From JAXDLK01 sp034666665 (GTDB lineage: Bacteria > Desulfobacterota > Binatia > JACPRU01), in assembly GCA_034666665.1 (NCBI GenBank), contig JAXDLK010000022.1, positions 1 to 11,978 of the forward strand: a stretch of DNA of 11,978 nucleotides, read 5' to 3'. The stretch's first letter is position 1, and every line of letters starts with the position of its first letter. Made by a program: the position numbers and the translations under genes. This document shows positions 1 to 5,719 of the stretch, piece by piece. The notes below the pieces were generated by a model. That model was not told the origin of the DNA and ran no database searches. It saw only the letters and a program-made list of their open reading frames with translations.

Positions 1-860
1 TCGCCGAGGCGCGTGGTGACGATGTCGGAGATTCCACCGTCGAGGCTGACGACGCCTTTGGCCTTGCGGAAATCGTTCAGCGTGACCTCGGCGGCGACCA
101 CACGGTCCTTGGCCTTGGCCAGCTCCGTGTCCAGGAGCTCCTTCGCCTTCGCCGTCATTCCGACGCGCTGCTCCAGGTTCGCGTTGACGTATTCCTCCAC
201 GTGCCTCGCCGCGACCTCGACCGAGAGATCCGGGAATCTGCTGGTGAAGCTCACGTCCACCAGGCGCGAGTTCCGGACCGGTGTGACGGACAGCATGTCG
301 AGGTAATCGTCGATCAGCTCCGGATCCACTCCCATCGGGCTTCGCAGCCGCTCGATGGCAGCGGCCGACTGAAACCAGTCGTGGAAACGCTCCTTCAGCG
401 ACGACAGGAACGTGGGTTCCTGGGAGATGAAGCGACCGTCCCGGTCGAGCCGCAGACCGCGAATCACGCGTGCCGCCACCGTGCGGCTGTGAAGGACGTT
501 GTACTGCGTCTGATAGTAGTCGTACTTGTCGACCGCCAGCGGCTCGGCCTCGTCCAGGTCGGCGATCGGGGCGATCTTCGGTGCTTGCCTCTCGATCTGG
601 ACCGTCGCCGTGGCCGTGTAATACGGCGGAAGCGTGAGCACGACGAAGGCGGTCGTCACCACGGTGCCGAGCAGGACGCCGAAGATCGTCGCGCGGTGCT
701 TCACGAGCACCCGCCAGACGTCGCGAAGGTCGACTTCTCGGCGGACTCGCGAACTCGGTTTCGTCGCTTCCAGTTTTTCCGGTGAGAGCTCGTAGACGCG
801 GCGATACGGGCTCACCGCCGCTTCGTCATCGAACCTCGCTGCTTGACTCATGTAAGCCAT
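1..860 (-). CDS. Wzz-domain polysaccharide chain-length/export protein (3' end outside window)
   Basis: Reverse-strand reading frame, open from an ATG at 858-860 to the left edge: 286 residues with no stop. Residues 1-50 are a polar cytoplasmic segment. Residues about 57-77 form a hydrophobic membrane helix (IFGVLLGTVVTTAFVVLTLP) followed by PPYYTATATVQIE, the classic start of a Wzz/polysaccharide co-polymerase domain. YDYYQTQYNVLHSRTVAARV and a later charged helical stretch (KAKELLDTELAKAKDRVVAAE) fit the periplasmic coiled coil. Such proteins sit in the inner membrane and set chain length or gate export of exopolysaccharide. The family is usually about 450-750 residues, so the second membrane helix, and a BY-kinase domain if fused, would lie outside the window. 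A second ATG three codons in (849-851) is an equally possible start; neither has a good Shine-Dalgarno sequence. The glycosyltransferase at 2882 supports a polysaccharide locus. Family call is firm; fusion state is unknown. Confidence 0.9.
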   Translation of the reverse strand, partial: MAYMSQAARFDDEAAVSPYRRVYELSPEKLEATKPSSRVRREVDLRDVWRVLVKHRATIFGVLLGTVVTTAFVVLTLPPYYTATATVQIERQAPKIAPIADLDEAEPLAVDKYDYYQTQYNVLHSRTVAARVIRGLRLDRDGRFISQEPTFLSSLKERFHDWFQSAAAIERLRSPMGVDPELIDDYLDMLSVTPVRNSRLVDVSFTSRFPDLSVEVAARHVEEYVNANLEQRVGMTAKAKELLDTELAKAKDRVVAAEVTLNDFRKAKGVVSLDGGISDIVTTRLG

Positions 861-978
861 GATCGGAACCACGCTTTCACCGAGACGATCATCGGGCAGT
901 CATCCCGTCCGACCTCCGCGCAGAGCGGTGCCTAGGGGATCGGACACATTGCATGCGGTTCTCATCGCTGCCTCGACT

Positions 979-994
979 GGCAACGAGTCTGCCG
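979..994 (-). promoter_or_regulatory. Candidate sigma-54 promoter (-24/-12) facing the Wzz gene, proximal copy
   Basis: The minus strand reads CGGCAGACTCGTTGCC. GG and GC are again 10 bases apart, GGCA matches the -24 block and TTGC matches the -12 block. The CG after CA in the consensus and the final A/T are missing. Initiation near 967 would leave about 107 bases of leader. It is weaker than the copy at 1097-1112; two in tandem in the same orientation is what raises its standing. Confidence 0.3.
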
Positions 995-1096
995 TGAACG
1001 TTTCTCGCTTCTCACCGGAACGCCGGATGAGACGCTCGTCCATCGACGGGCTCAAACGTTGCCGCCGAAGTTTTTCTGTCGCGCAGTTTCTGTTTC

Positions 1097-1112
1097 AGCA
1101 AAACCCGGGCCG
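1097..1112 (-). promoter_or_regulatory. Candidate sigma-54 promoter (-24/-12) facing the Wzz gene, distal copy
   Basis: Read on the minus strand the site is CGGCCCGGGTTTTGCT. It has the GG and GC dinucleotides separated by exactly 10 bases, followed by T, and a full TTGCT -12 element. Against the consensus TGGCACG-N4-TTGCW it differs at the first T and at the A of the -24 block. Transcription would begin near 1086 and leave a leader of about 225 bases before the Wzz start. Sigma-54 control of exopolysaccharide operons is known in several Gram-negative groups, so the context fits. This is a pattern match only. Confidence 0.42.
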
Positions 1113-1248
1113 TAGCAATTGCGCCGGCATTCATTGGCCTCGGATGTTTTTGTGACGCGGCGGTTGTTGATCCAGCAGCACGACTGCGGGTGATTTGCCA
1201 AATTCTTGAACATCGAATCGGCACCTCCCCACGGCTCCATCAAATGCG

Positions 1249-1274
1249 TGCGATGCGCATCGCAACCGATGCGC
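1249..1274. promoter_or_regulatory. Perfect 16-base palindrome plus extra half-site, possible enhancer/operator
   Basis: Bases 1249-1264 read TGCGATGCGCATCGCA, which equals its own reverse complement. The half-site CGATGCGC at 1251-1258 is repeated in direct orientation at 1267-1274, 16 bases away or about one and a half helical turns. The cluster lies about 140-150 bases upstream of the sigma-54-like element at 1097-1112, a usual distance for an activator (bEBP) site. It could instead be the operator of another regulator, or chance in GC-rich DNA. Confidence 0.35.
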
Positions 1275-1330
1275 GGGCCGCGGTTTCAAGCGCGGCCGCG
1301 GCCGCGTGAGCAACGACGGAAGAGGCGGCG

Positions 1331-1360
1331 GGCTCGCGGCGAGCTGCTCGCGAGCGAGCC
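1331..1360 (-). terminator. Nested GC-rich hairpin after the P450 gene
   Basis: GGCTCGC at 1331-1337 pairs with GCGAGCC at 1354-1360. Inside, GCGA (1339-1342) pairs with TCGC (1348-1351), leaving a 5-base loop. The structure begins 23 bases after the P450 stop codon on the minus strand. No T-run follows, so it is either a non-canonical terminator of the kind seen in high-GC genomes or a 3'-end mRNA stabiliser. Confidence 0.4.
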
Positions 1361-1383
1361 TTCACCGCCGGAGCGGCATCGAC

Positions 1384-2676
1384 TCAGGCCCCGTTCGGCG
1401 CCGGCCGCACGCGATAGCGGATCGGCATCCGCTTCGGGCCGCCGACGAACGTCGAAGCCGTGTACTCCGTCGGTCCCGAGAGCTCGATCGCGTCGAGCCG
1501 CGGTAACAGCTCACGAAGAAATGCCCGGAGCTCCATACGCGCGAGATGCGCGCCCAGACAGAAGTGGACGCCGATGCCGAACGCGAGGTGCTCGTCCGCG
1601 TTTCGCCGTCTCACGTCGAAGCGGAAGGGCTCCGCAAAGACTGATTCGTCGCGATTCGCCGAGAGATACGACAGCAGGAGAGCATCTCCGGCGCGGAGTT
1701 GCGCCTCCCCGAGAACGTAGTCCTGCTGCGCGTAGCGCATGAAGTGCCGAACCGGGGTGACCCAGCGGATCACCTCCTCGACGGCATTGTCGATCAGACC
1801 TGGGTCGTCTCGCAGCGCGCGCAGCTGATCGGGGTTGCGGATCAACGCCTCGAGACCGCCGGCGAGCGAGCTCGACGTGGTGTCGTGTCCGGCGGTCGCG
1901 ACGATCAAGTAGTAGCTCAACGTCTCGAGGTCGCCGAGGGGACGGCCGTCGATCGTGCCGTTGGCGATCGTCGAGGCCACGTCGCGCGTGGGATTCGCGC
2001 GGCGATCCGCCGTCATCTGGTTGAAGTAGGTGAAGAAATCCATGAGCGTCGCGAGCACCGAATCGCCGCGATCGTCGGCGCGTCCGAAGTCGGGATCCTC
2101 GGCGCCGAAGAGCTCCTGCGTGAGGCGGAGCATCCTCGCCTCGTCGCCTTCCGGAACTCCGAGGATGCTCATGATCACCTGCAGCGGATAATGAAGAGCG
2201 ACGTCCGCCGCGAAGTCGCACTCGCCCCCGAGCTCGAGCATGCGGTCGACGTACTTTCGCGACAGCTCCCCGACGCGCTCCTCGACGAGACGCCGCAGGT
2301 TCTGCGGCTTGAACCACTCGTTGGTGATCGCGCGCGAGCCTCGATGCTCCGCGCCGTCCATGTGAATCAGGCTCTTCACGTCGCCGCCGCGGGAGCGCAG
2401 CGCCTCCTGTGCCGCCTTCGTGAAGAGCACCGCGTTCTGCGTGTTCCAGAACTTGTCGTGCTGGCGCTCGATCTCGACGACGTCCGCGTGCCGGGTGACC
2501 GCCCAGAAGGGGTCGAAGCCCGGAGCTTCGACGCGATGGACGGGATCCTCGCGACGGAGGAGCGCGGCGGCAGCGTGCCACGACTCGAGATCGGCATAGG
2601 CGCGGGGATCGACGAAGATCCGCGCCGCACCGGCGAGCGCCGTCTCTCCGATCCCGCGCGAGCTTTCTTCAGCCAT
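1384..2676 (-). CDS. Cytochrome P450 (soluble bacterial class)
   Basis: A 430-residue haem monooxygenase that would hydroxylate a hydrophobic substrate using electrons from a ferredoxin and reductase not seen here. All diagnostic motifs are present: the oxygen-binding I-helix AGHDTTS at 262-268, the K-helix ExxR (E301-R304), the meander-side NRDESVFAEPFRFD, and the haem loop FGIGVHFCLG with the cysteine ligand at about residue 373. Length and the block HMDGAEHRGSRAITNEWFKP recall the CYP124/CYP125/CYP142-like lipid and steroid hydroxylases, though I cannot assign a subfamily. The start chosen is the ATG at 2674-2676, with AGGAG seven bases upstream. The frame stays open to 2889, but that extension is Arg/Ala-rich and non-homologous. 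The gene is divergent from the glycosyltransferase, 205 bases away, and sits between two polysaccharide genes. Its chemistry fits the catabolic genes to the right better. There is no signal peptide or membrane anchor, so it should be cytosolic. Confidence 0.95.
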   Translation of the reverse strand: MAEESSRGIGETALAGAARIFVDPRAYADLESWHAAAALLRREDPVHRVEAPGFDPFWAVTRHADVVEIERQHDKFWNTQNAVLFTKAAQEALRSRGGDVKSLIHMDGAEHRGSRAITNEWFKPQNLRRLVEERVGELSRKYVDRMLELGGECDFAADVALHYPLQVIMSILGVPEGDEARMLRLTQELFGAEDPDFGRADDRGDSVLATLMDFFTYFNQMTADRRANPTRDVASTIANGTIDGRPLGDLETLSYYLIVATAGHDTTSSSLAGGLEALIRNPDQLRALRDDPGLIDNAVEEVIRWVTPVRHFMRYAQQDYVLGEAQLRAGDALLLSYLSANRDESVFAEPFRFDVRRRNADEHLAFGIGVHFCLGAHLARMELRAFLRELLPRLDAIELSGPTEYTASTFVGGPKRMPIRYRVRPAPNGA

Positions 2677-2881
2677 GGCGTCTCTCCTGCACGAATCCCG
2701 GGCTCGGATCGACGGGCACCCGGCGGCCGCGCCTGACGACCTCACGTAGAACGATTCGAGAGATCGCGCCAGCGCAGGCCCGACGGCGCACGCCACGCCT
2801 CCGTCGCGGCCCTCGCCTTCCGTCGCGCGCGCTCCGTGTGCGTTGCCGGCACCGATCGGATCTGGGACGCTCGCGCGTCGC

Positions 2882-4108
2882 ATGCACATCCTCTTCGTTC
2901 ACCAGAGTTACGCCTCGCAATTCGCGCCCGTCGCCGAGGTGATGGCCCGATCGAAGGATCATCGCGTGACGTTCGTCTCGACGCAGCCGAACCGTCGACA
3001 TGGAGCGATCGAAAACCTGCACTACGACTACTCGCCGGATCCGCATCCGGCCGCGCCGATGCCCTGGAGGAGCGTCTACGCGCGTCACCTGCTCCACTGT
3101 CAAAGGGTCGCGCGCGTACTCGAGGGAAGACCCGACGTTCGACCCGATCTCGTCGTCGGTCATTCCGGACTCGGCCCCACCCTTCTGATCCCCGAAGTGC
3201 TGGACTGTCCGATCGTGAGCTACTTCGAGTACTTCATGGACACGAAGCGGAACGACATGCTCTTCCGGACGGACTTCGAGAAGCCGCCGTGGTTTCGCTT
3301 CTGGCGCCGTGCCTTGAACGCGGTTTTCCTCGCCGACCTGGCGAATTGCCGTTCGGGGTACTCGCCGACCCGCTGGCAGCGGAGCTTGTTCCCGAAGGAA
3401 TACCGATCGAAGTTGCGGGTCCTCTTCGACGGCATCGATACGGCCGTCTTTCGGCGGCTGCCGACGCGACCACGGCAAATCGGCTCGCTCGCGATCCCGG
3501 ACGACACGCGCATCGTGACCTATGCATCACGCGGCATGGAGTCGATGCGCGGCTTCGACGTCTTCATGAAAGTCGCGAAACGCATCTACGAGCGCTACCC
3601 GAAGGTGCTCTTCGTCGTCGCCGGCCGCGAGCGAGTGGCGTACAGCACCGACCCCCGCGTGATCGGCCAGTCGAGCTTCAAGAAGTGGGTGCTGAAGCAG
3701 GACTCCTACGATCTGTCGAAATTCCGCTTCGTCGGCTGGCTTCCCCGCCCTCGTCTCGCGCAGCTGTTCAATGCGAGCGATCTGCACGTCTATCTCACGA
3801 CGCCGTTTCCGCTCTCCTGGTCGCTCTTCAGCGCGCTCGCGTGCGGCGCCACCGTCCTCGCCTCCGACACGGAGCCGGTTCGCGAGGTGATCACGCACGG
3901 TCGCAACGGCTTGCTCGCGGATTTCTTCGACGTCGATGGGCTGGCCGAAACGGCGCTGAAGGTCTTGCGCTCGCCATCGAGCTTTCGTGAGCTCGGCCGA
4001 GCGGCCGCGACCCACGTTCAGGATCGCTACGGCGCGGATGCCGTCGTCCCGAAGCTGATCCGATATTTTTGCCGAACGGCGAGCGCCCGCAAGCCGCTCG
4101 ACAGATGA
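2882..4108 (+). CDS. GT4-like glycosyltransferase (GT-B fold)
   Basis: A 408-residue enzyme expected to move a sugar from a nucleotide-sugar donor onto a lipid-linked or polysaccharide acceptor at the cytoplasmic face. The N-terminal acceptor domain opens with MHILFVHQSYASQF, a typical first strand and glycine-poor loop. The linker reads LFDGIDTAVFR (about 181-191). The donor domain carries VLFVVAGRER (242-251), FRFVGWLPRPRLAQLFNASD (281-300) and LACGATVLASDTEPVREVITHG (319-340). The glutamate-rich loop normally seen before ACG (EX7E) reads LSWSLFSALACG here, so the usual EA(M/L)A glutamate is a serine (S317). The ATG at 2882 is chosen over a TTG at 2843 because the fold begins right there, although the ribosome site is weak. 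The stop lies 3 bases from the convergent stop of the micro-gene at 4112. It is probably part of the same polysaccharide locus as the Wzz gene. Confidence 0.88.
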   Translation: MHILFVHQSYASQFAPVAEVMARSKDHRVTFVSTQPNRRHGAIENLHYDYSPDPHPAAPMPWRSVYARHLLHCQRVARVLEGRPDVRPDLVVGHSGLGPTLLIPEVLDCPIVSYFEYFMDTKRNDMLFRTDFEKPPWFRFWRRALNAVFLADLANCRSGYSPTRWQRSLFPKEYRSKLRVLFDGIDTAVFRRLPTRPRQIGSLAIPDDTRIVTYASRGMESMRGFDVFMKVAKRIYERYPKVLFVVAGRERVAYSTDPRVIGQSSFKKWVLKQDSYDLSKFRFVGWLPRPRLAQLFNASDLHVYLTTPFPLSWSLFSALACGATVLASDTEPVREVITHGRNGLLADFFDVDGLAETALKVLRSPSSFRELGRAAATHVQDRYGADAVVPKLIRYFCRTASARKPLDR

Positions 4109-4111
4109 GGA

Positions 4112-4231
4112 TCAGGTGCCTCCGACCGTGTTCCCGCGGCGCCCTCCCTTGGGGTCCTTCCGAGGCTTCAAGTCCTTCACCTTCACGCTCTTCGCCGTCT
4201 TGCCCTTTGTCGTCGTCTTCTTCTTCTTCAC
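4112..4231 (-). CDS. 39-residue basic peptide with DLKPRKDPKGG motif
   Basis: A small reverse-strand gene: GTG start at 4229-4231, preceded by GGGAGG with a 6-base spacer, and TGA at 4112-4114. The peptide is MKKKKTTTKGKTAKSVKVKD followed by LKPRKDPKGGRRGNTVGGT. The N-terminal half is a Lys/Thr-rich basic tail, then VKVKDLKPRKDPKGG, then a short Gly-rich end. It has no cysteine, no membrane segment and no signal peptide. I have an impression, which I cannot verify here, that short predicted proteins with a DLxPxKDxKGG core recur in soil bacteria, sometimes considered as RiPP-precursor-like. Its function is unknown. The coding sequence is Lys-rich, unlike its Arg-rich surroundings, and AAG is used for nearly all lysines, as expected for a real gene in this genome. 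It converges with the glycosyltransferase and is divergent from the oxidoreductase at 4486. The same frame stays open upstream to 4447, but that part looks non-coding. Confidence 0.68.
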   Translation of the reverse strand: MKKKKTTTKGKTAKSVKVKDLKPRKDPKGGRRGNTVGGT

Positions 4232-4237
4232 CGCGTT

Positions 4238-4243
4238 CCTCCC
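4238..4243 (-). promoter_or_regulatory. Ribosome binding site that sets the GTG start of the micro-gene
   Basis: The minus strand reads GGGAGG, then six bases, then GTG. This near-perfect Shine-Dalgarno sequence in an otherwise unremarkable stretch is the main reason for calling the 39-residue product instead of the 111-residue open frame. Confidence 0.6.
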
Positions 4244-4278
4244 GCGCCGCTCCTCCGGGCGCCTCGCGCCTCGATGCC

Positions 4279-4308
4279 GCTCTACGCCAGCCCGGAGATC
4301 AGCGTCAA
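4279..4308 (-). promoter_or_regulatory. Candidate sigma-70-type promoter for the micro-gene
   Basis: On the minus strand TTGACG (4303-4308) is followed after 18 bases by TAGAGC (4279-4284). The -35 matches 5 of 6 consensus bases; the -10 is poor. Initiation near 4272 would leave about 40 bases before the GTG start, with the Shine-Dalgarno sequence well placed. It lies inside the longer open frame, which supports a shorter gene. Confidence 0.3.
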
Positions 4309-4417
4309 CCAGAGGTGCCGGAAGCTTCGGAGCGGCGACGGCTGGTTTCATCCGCCGGCGCCTCTTATGCTCGGCCAACCGCACGGCGATCCCGCGGCCG
4401 CTGTCGCTGACGATCCC

Positions 4418-4431
4418 CGCGGTGAACCGCG
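4418..4431. promoter_or_regulatory. Inverted repeat, possible operator upstream of the oxidoreductase
   Basis: CGCGGT and ACCGCG form a perfect inverted repeat around the two bases GA. It lies 54 bases before the ATG of the oxidoreductase, in the divergent intergenic region (4232-4485). The size and symmetry suit a dimeric TetR- or GntR-type regulator. A GC-only palindrome at 4451-4464 lies closer to the start and carries little information. No regulator gene is complete in the window. Confidence 0.28.
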
Positions 4432-4485
4432 CGGATTGAAAATGCATGTCGCGGCGGCCGCCGCCGCTTGGAATCGGAGGACTTC

Positions 4486-5526
4486 ATGAAGCTCGACACA
4501 CAGCTCGGCCATCGAGGACTCTCCGCAGCCGCCGATGAGGCGGAGAGCTACGAGCGCATGGGTTTCGACGGCGCGTGGACGTTCGAGGCGGGGCACGATC
4601 CGTTCCTGCCGGTCGCGCTCGCCGCTCGCGCCACGACGCGGATGGCGCTCGGCACGAACATCGCGGTCGCCTTCGCGCGAAGCCCGATGTCGATGGCGCA
4701 GGCCGCGTGGGACCTGCAGAAGCTCAGCGGCGGGCGCTTCCATCTCGGCCTCGGCACGCAGGTGCGCGCCCACGTCGAGCGGCGCTACTCGATGCCGTAC
4801 GACCCGCCCGTCCCGCGGCTCGTCGACTACGTGCGCTGCCTGCGGGCGATCTGGGACAATTTTCAGACCGGTGCGAAACCGTCGTACGAGGGGCGCTTCT
4901 ACCGGTTCACGCTGATGAACCCGATGTTCAGCGGCGGCCGGATCGAGCATCCGCGGATCCCGATCTGGATCGCCGGCGTGAACCCGCTGATCTGCCACGC
5001 CGCCGGCGAGGTGGCCGACGGATTCCACGTGCATCCGCTGCACACGGTCTCGTACCTTCGCGAGCTGGTGATCCCGGCGATCGAGGAAGGCGCCGCGCGC
5101 GCCGGCCGGCAGCGCTCGGACGTTCAGCTCTATTCACCGATCTTCGCGGCGACGGGTGAGACGCAGGCCGATCGGGATCGTTCGATCGAAGAAGTCCGGC
5201 GGCAGATCTCGTTCTACGGCTCGACGCCGACCTATCGTCCGGTGCTCGAGCACCTCGGCCATGGCGACGTCGCGCGTCAGCTCTCCGACCTCGCGCGGCG
5301 CGGCGAATGGGCCGCGATGGCGAAGCTCGTTCCCGACGACGTCGTCGAAGCCGTCGGCGTGATCGAGAAGCCATCCGCGTTGCCGAAGGCGATCCGCGAG
5401 CGCTACGCCGGCGTTCTCGACCGCGTGTCTCTCTACTTCCCGATCCGCGCGGAGGACTCGGAAGGCGCGTGGCAAGCGTTCGCGAAGGCGTTCCGCGACG
5501 ATGGAGCCGACGGCCCGCCGGCCTGA
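4486..5526 (+). CDS. Luciferase-like (LLM) F420-dependent oxidoreductase, TIGR03617/MSMEG_2256-like
   Basis: A 346-residue TIM-barrel flavin/F420 enzyme of the bacterial luciferase superfamily. Recognisable blocks are MKLDTQLG at the N-terminus, MGFDGAWTFEAGHDPFLPVALAA (25-47), the LGTNIAVAFARSPM strand (55-68), LSGGRFHLGLGTQVRAH (80-96), which is the cofactor-binding GRF-LGLG signature of the family, and HPRIPIWIAGVNP (155-167). Length and the start MKLD match the F420-dependent TIGR03617-type subgroup of actinobacterial and deltaproteobacterial genomes. The reaction is probably hydride transfer to or from F420 with an unknown substrate; an FMN monooxygenase cannot be excluded. The ATG at 4486 has GGAGG five bases upstream, which decides against the TTG at 4468. 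A strong palindrome/terminator follows the stop directly, so this gene may form its own transcript ahead of the kinase operon. Confidence 0.9.
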   Translation: MKLDTQLGHRGLSAAADEAESYERMGFDGAWTFEAGHDPFLPVALAARATTRMALGTNIAVAFARSPMSMAQAAWDLQKLSGGRFHLGLGTQVRAHVERRYSMPYDPPVPRLVDYVRCLRAIWDNFQTGAKPSYEGRFYRFTLMNPMFSGGRIEHPRIPIWIAGVNPLICHAAGEVADGFHVHPLHTVSYLRELVIPAIEEGAARAGRQRSDVQLYSPIFAATGETQADRDRSIEEVRRQISFYGSTPTYRPVLEHLGHGDVARQLSDLARRGEWAAMAKLVPDDVVEAVGVIEKPSALPKAIRERYAGVLDRVSLYFPIRAEDSEGAWQAFAKAFRDDGADGPPA

Positions 5527-5528
5527 CC

Positions 5529-5612
5529 GAAAAGGGGTAGGGAGTGTTTTTCGATCGGTCAGGCTAACCAGCGGCCGCTGACCGGCAGGTAAAGACTCCC
5601 GACCCCTTTTTC
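5529..5612. repeat. REP-like long palindrome acting as bidirectional terminator
   Basis: The left arm GAAAAGGGGTAGGGAGT (5529-5545) pairs with ACTCCCGACCCCTTTT (5595-5610) at 15 of 16 positions, the exception being one A/G mismatch. Inside, CGGTCAG (5556-5562) pairs with CTGACCG (5578-5584) over a loop containing GCGGCCGC. The outer stem ends in CCCC followed by five T on the plus strand and by CCCCTTTT on the minus strand, so it can stop transcription both ways. It starts 2 bases after the oxidoreductase stop. The AAAAGGGGTCGGGAGT core resembles dispersed REP elements I remember from several high-GC soil genomes; copy number cannot be judged from one window. Confidence 0.65.
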
Positions 5613-5719
5613 CGCGCCGGTCGATCGTCGGTGGCGCTGCGCCGAGTCTCTCTCTATTACGACGGAGAGCGCCGTGCTCGGCGTCGAGAAGAGCCGGGCG
5701 CGGCACCAAGATCGACATC

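Larger units (their letters stand above)
861..1383. other. Non-coding regulatory region between the Wzz gene and the P450 gene
   Basis: 523 bases without a credible gene. Short open frames exist on both strands, but their translations are Arg/Ser-rich and lack start signals. The stretch around 1050-1215 is visibly richer in A/T than its surroundings, as promoter DNA often is. It holds two sigma-54-like elements facing the Wzz gene, a palindrome cluster at 1249-1274, a 7-bp inverted repeat at 1276-1282/1291-1297 and a nested hairpin at 1331-1360, all listed or noted separately. Confidence 0.7.

Noticed and set aside
859..1313. Several short open frames on both strands in the gap before the P450.
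   Set aside because: No start signals, no family resemblance, and their composition is like neighbouring non-coding DNA.
1699..2736. Plus-strand open frame of 345 codons across the P450.
   Set aside because: Antisense shadow; the P450 has complete I-helix, ExxR and haem motifs on the minus strand.
2747..2759. TAGAACGATTCGA upstream of the P450, resembling the steroid regulator KstR site (TNNAACNNGTTNNA).
   Set aside because: Only one half-site (TAGAAC) is right; the other half is wrong in both sequence and spacing.
2677..2889. N-terminal extension of the P450 by 71 residues.
   Set aside because: Composition is low-complexity Arg/Ala, and the ATG at 2674-2676 has AGGAG at ideal spacing.
4232..4447. 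Upstream extension of the micro-gene to a 111-residue protein.
   Set aside because: The extension has no ribosome site at its start, looks like random GC-rich translation, and the internal GTG has a near-perfect Shine-Dalgarno sequence.
4451..4464. GCGGCGGCCGCCGC palindrome near the oxidoreductase start.
   Set aside because: GC-only symmetry is expected by chance at this composition and has no supporting feature.
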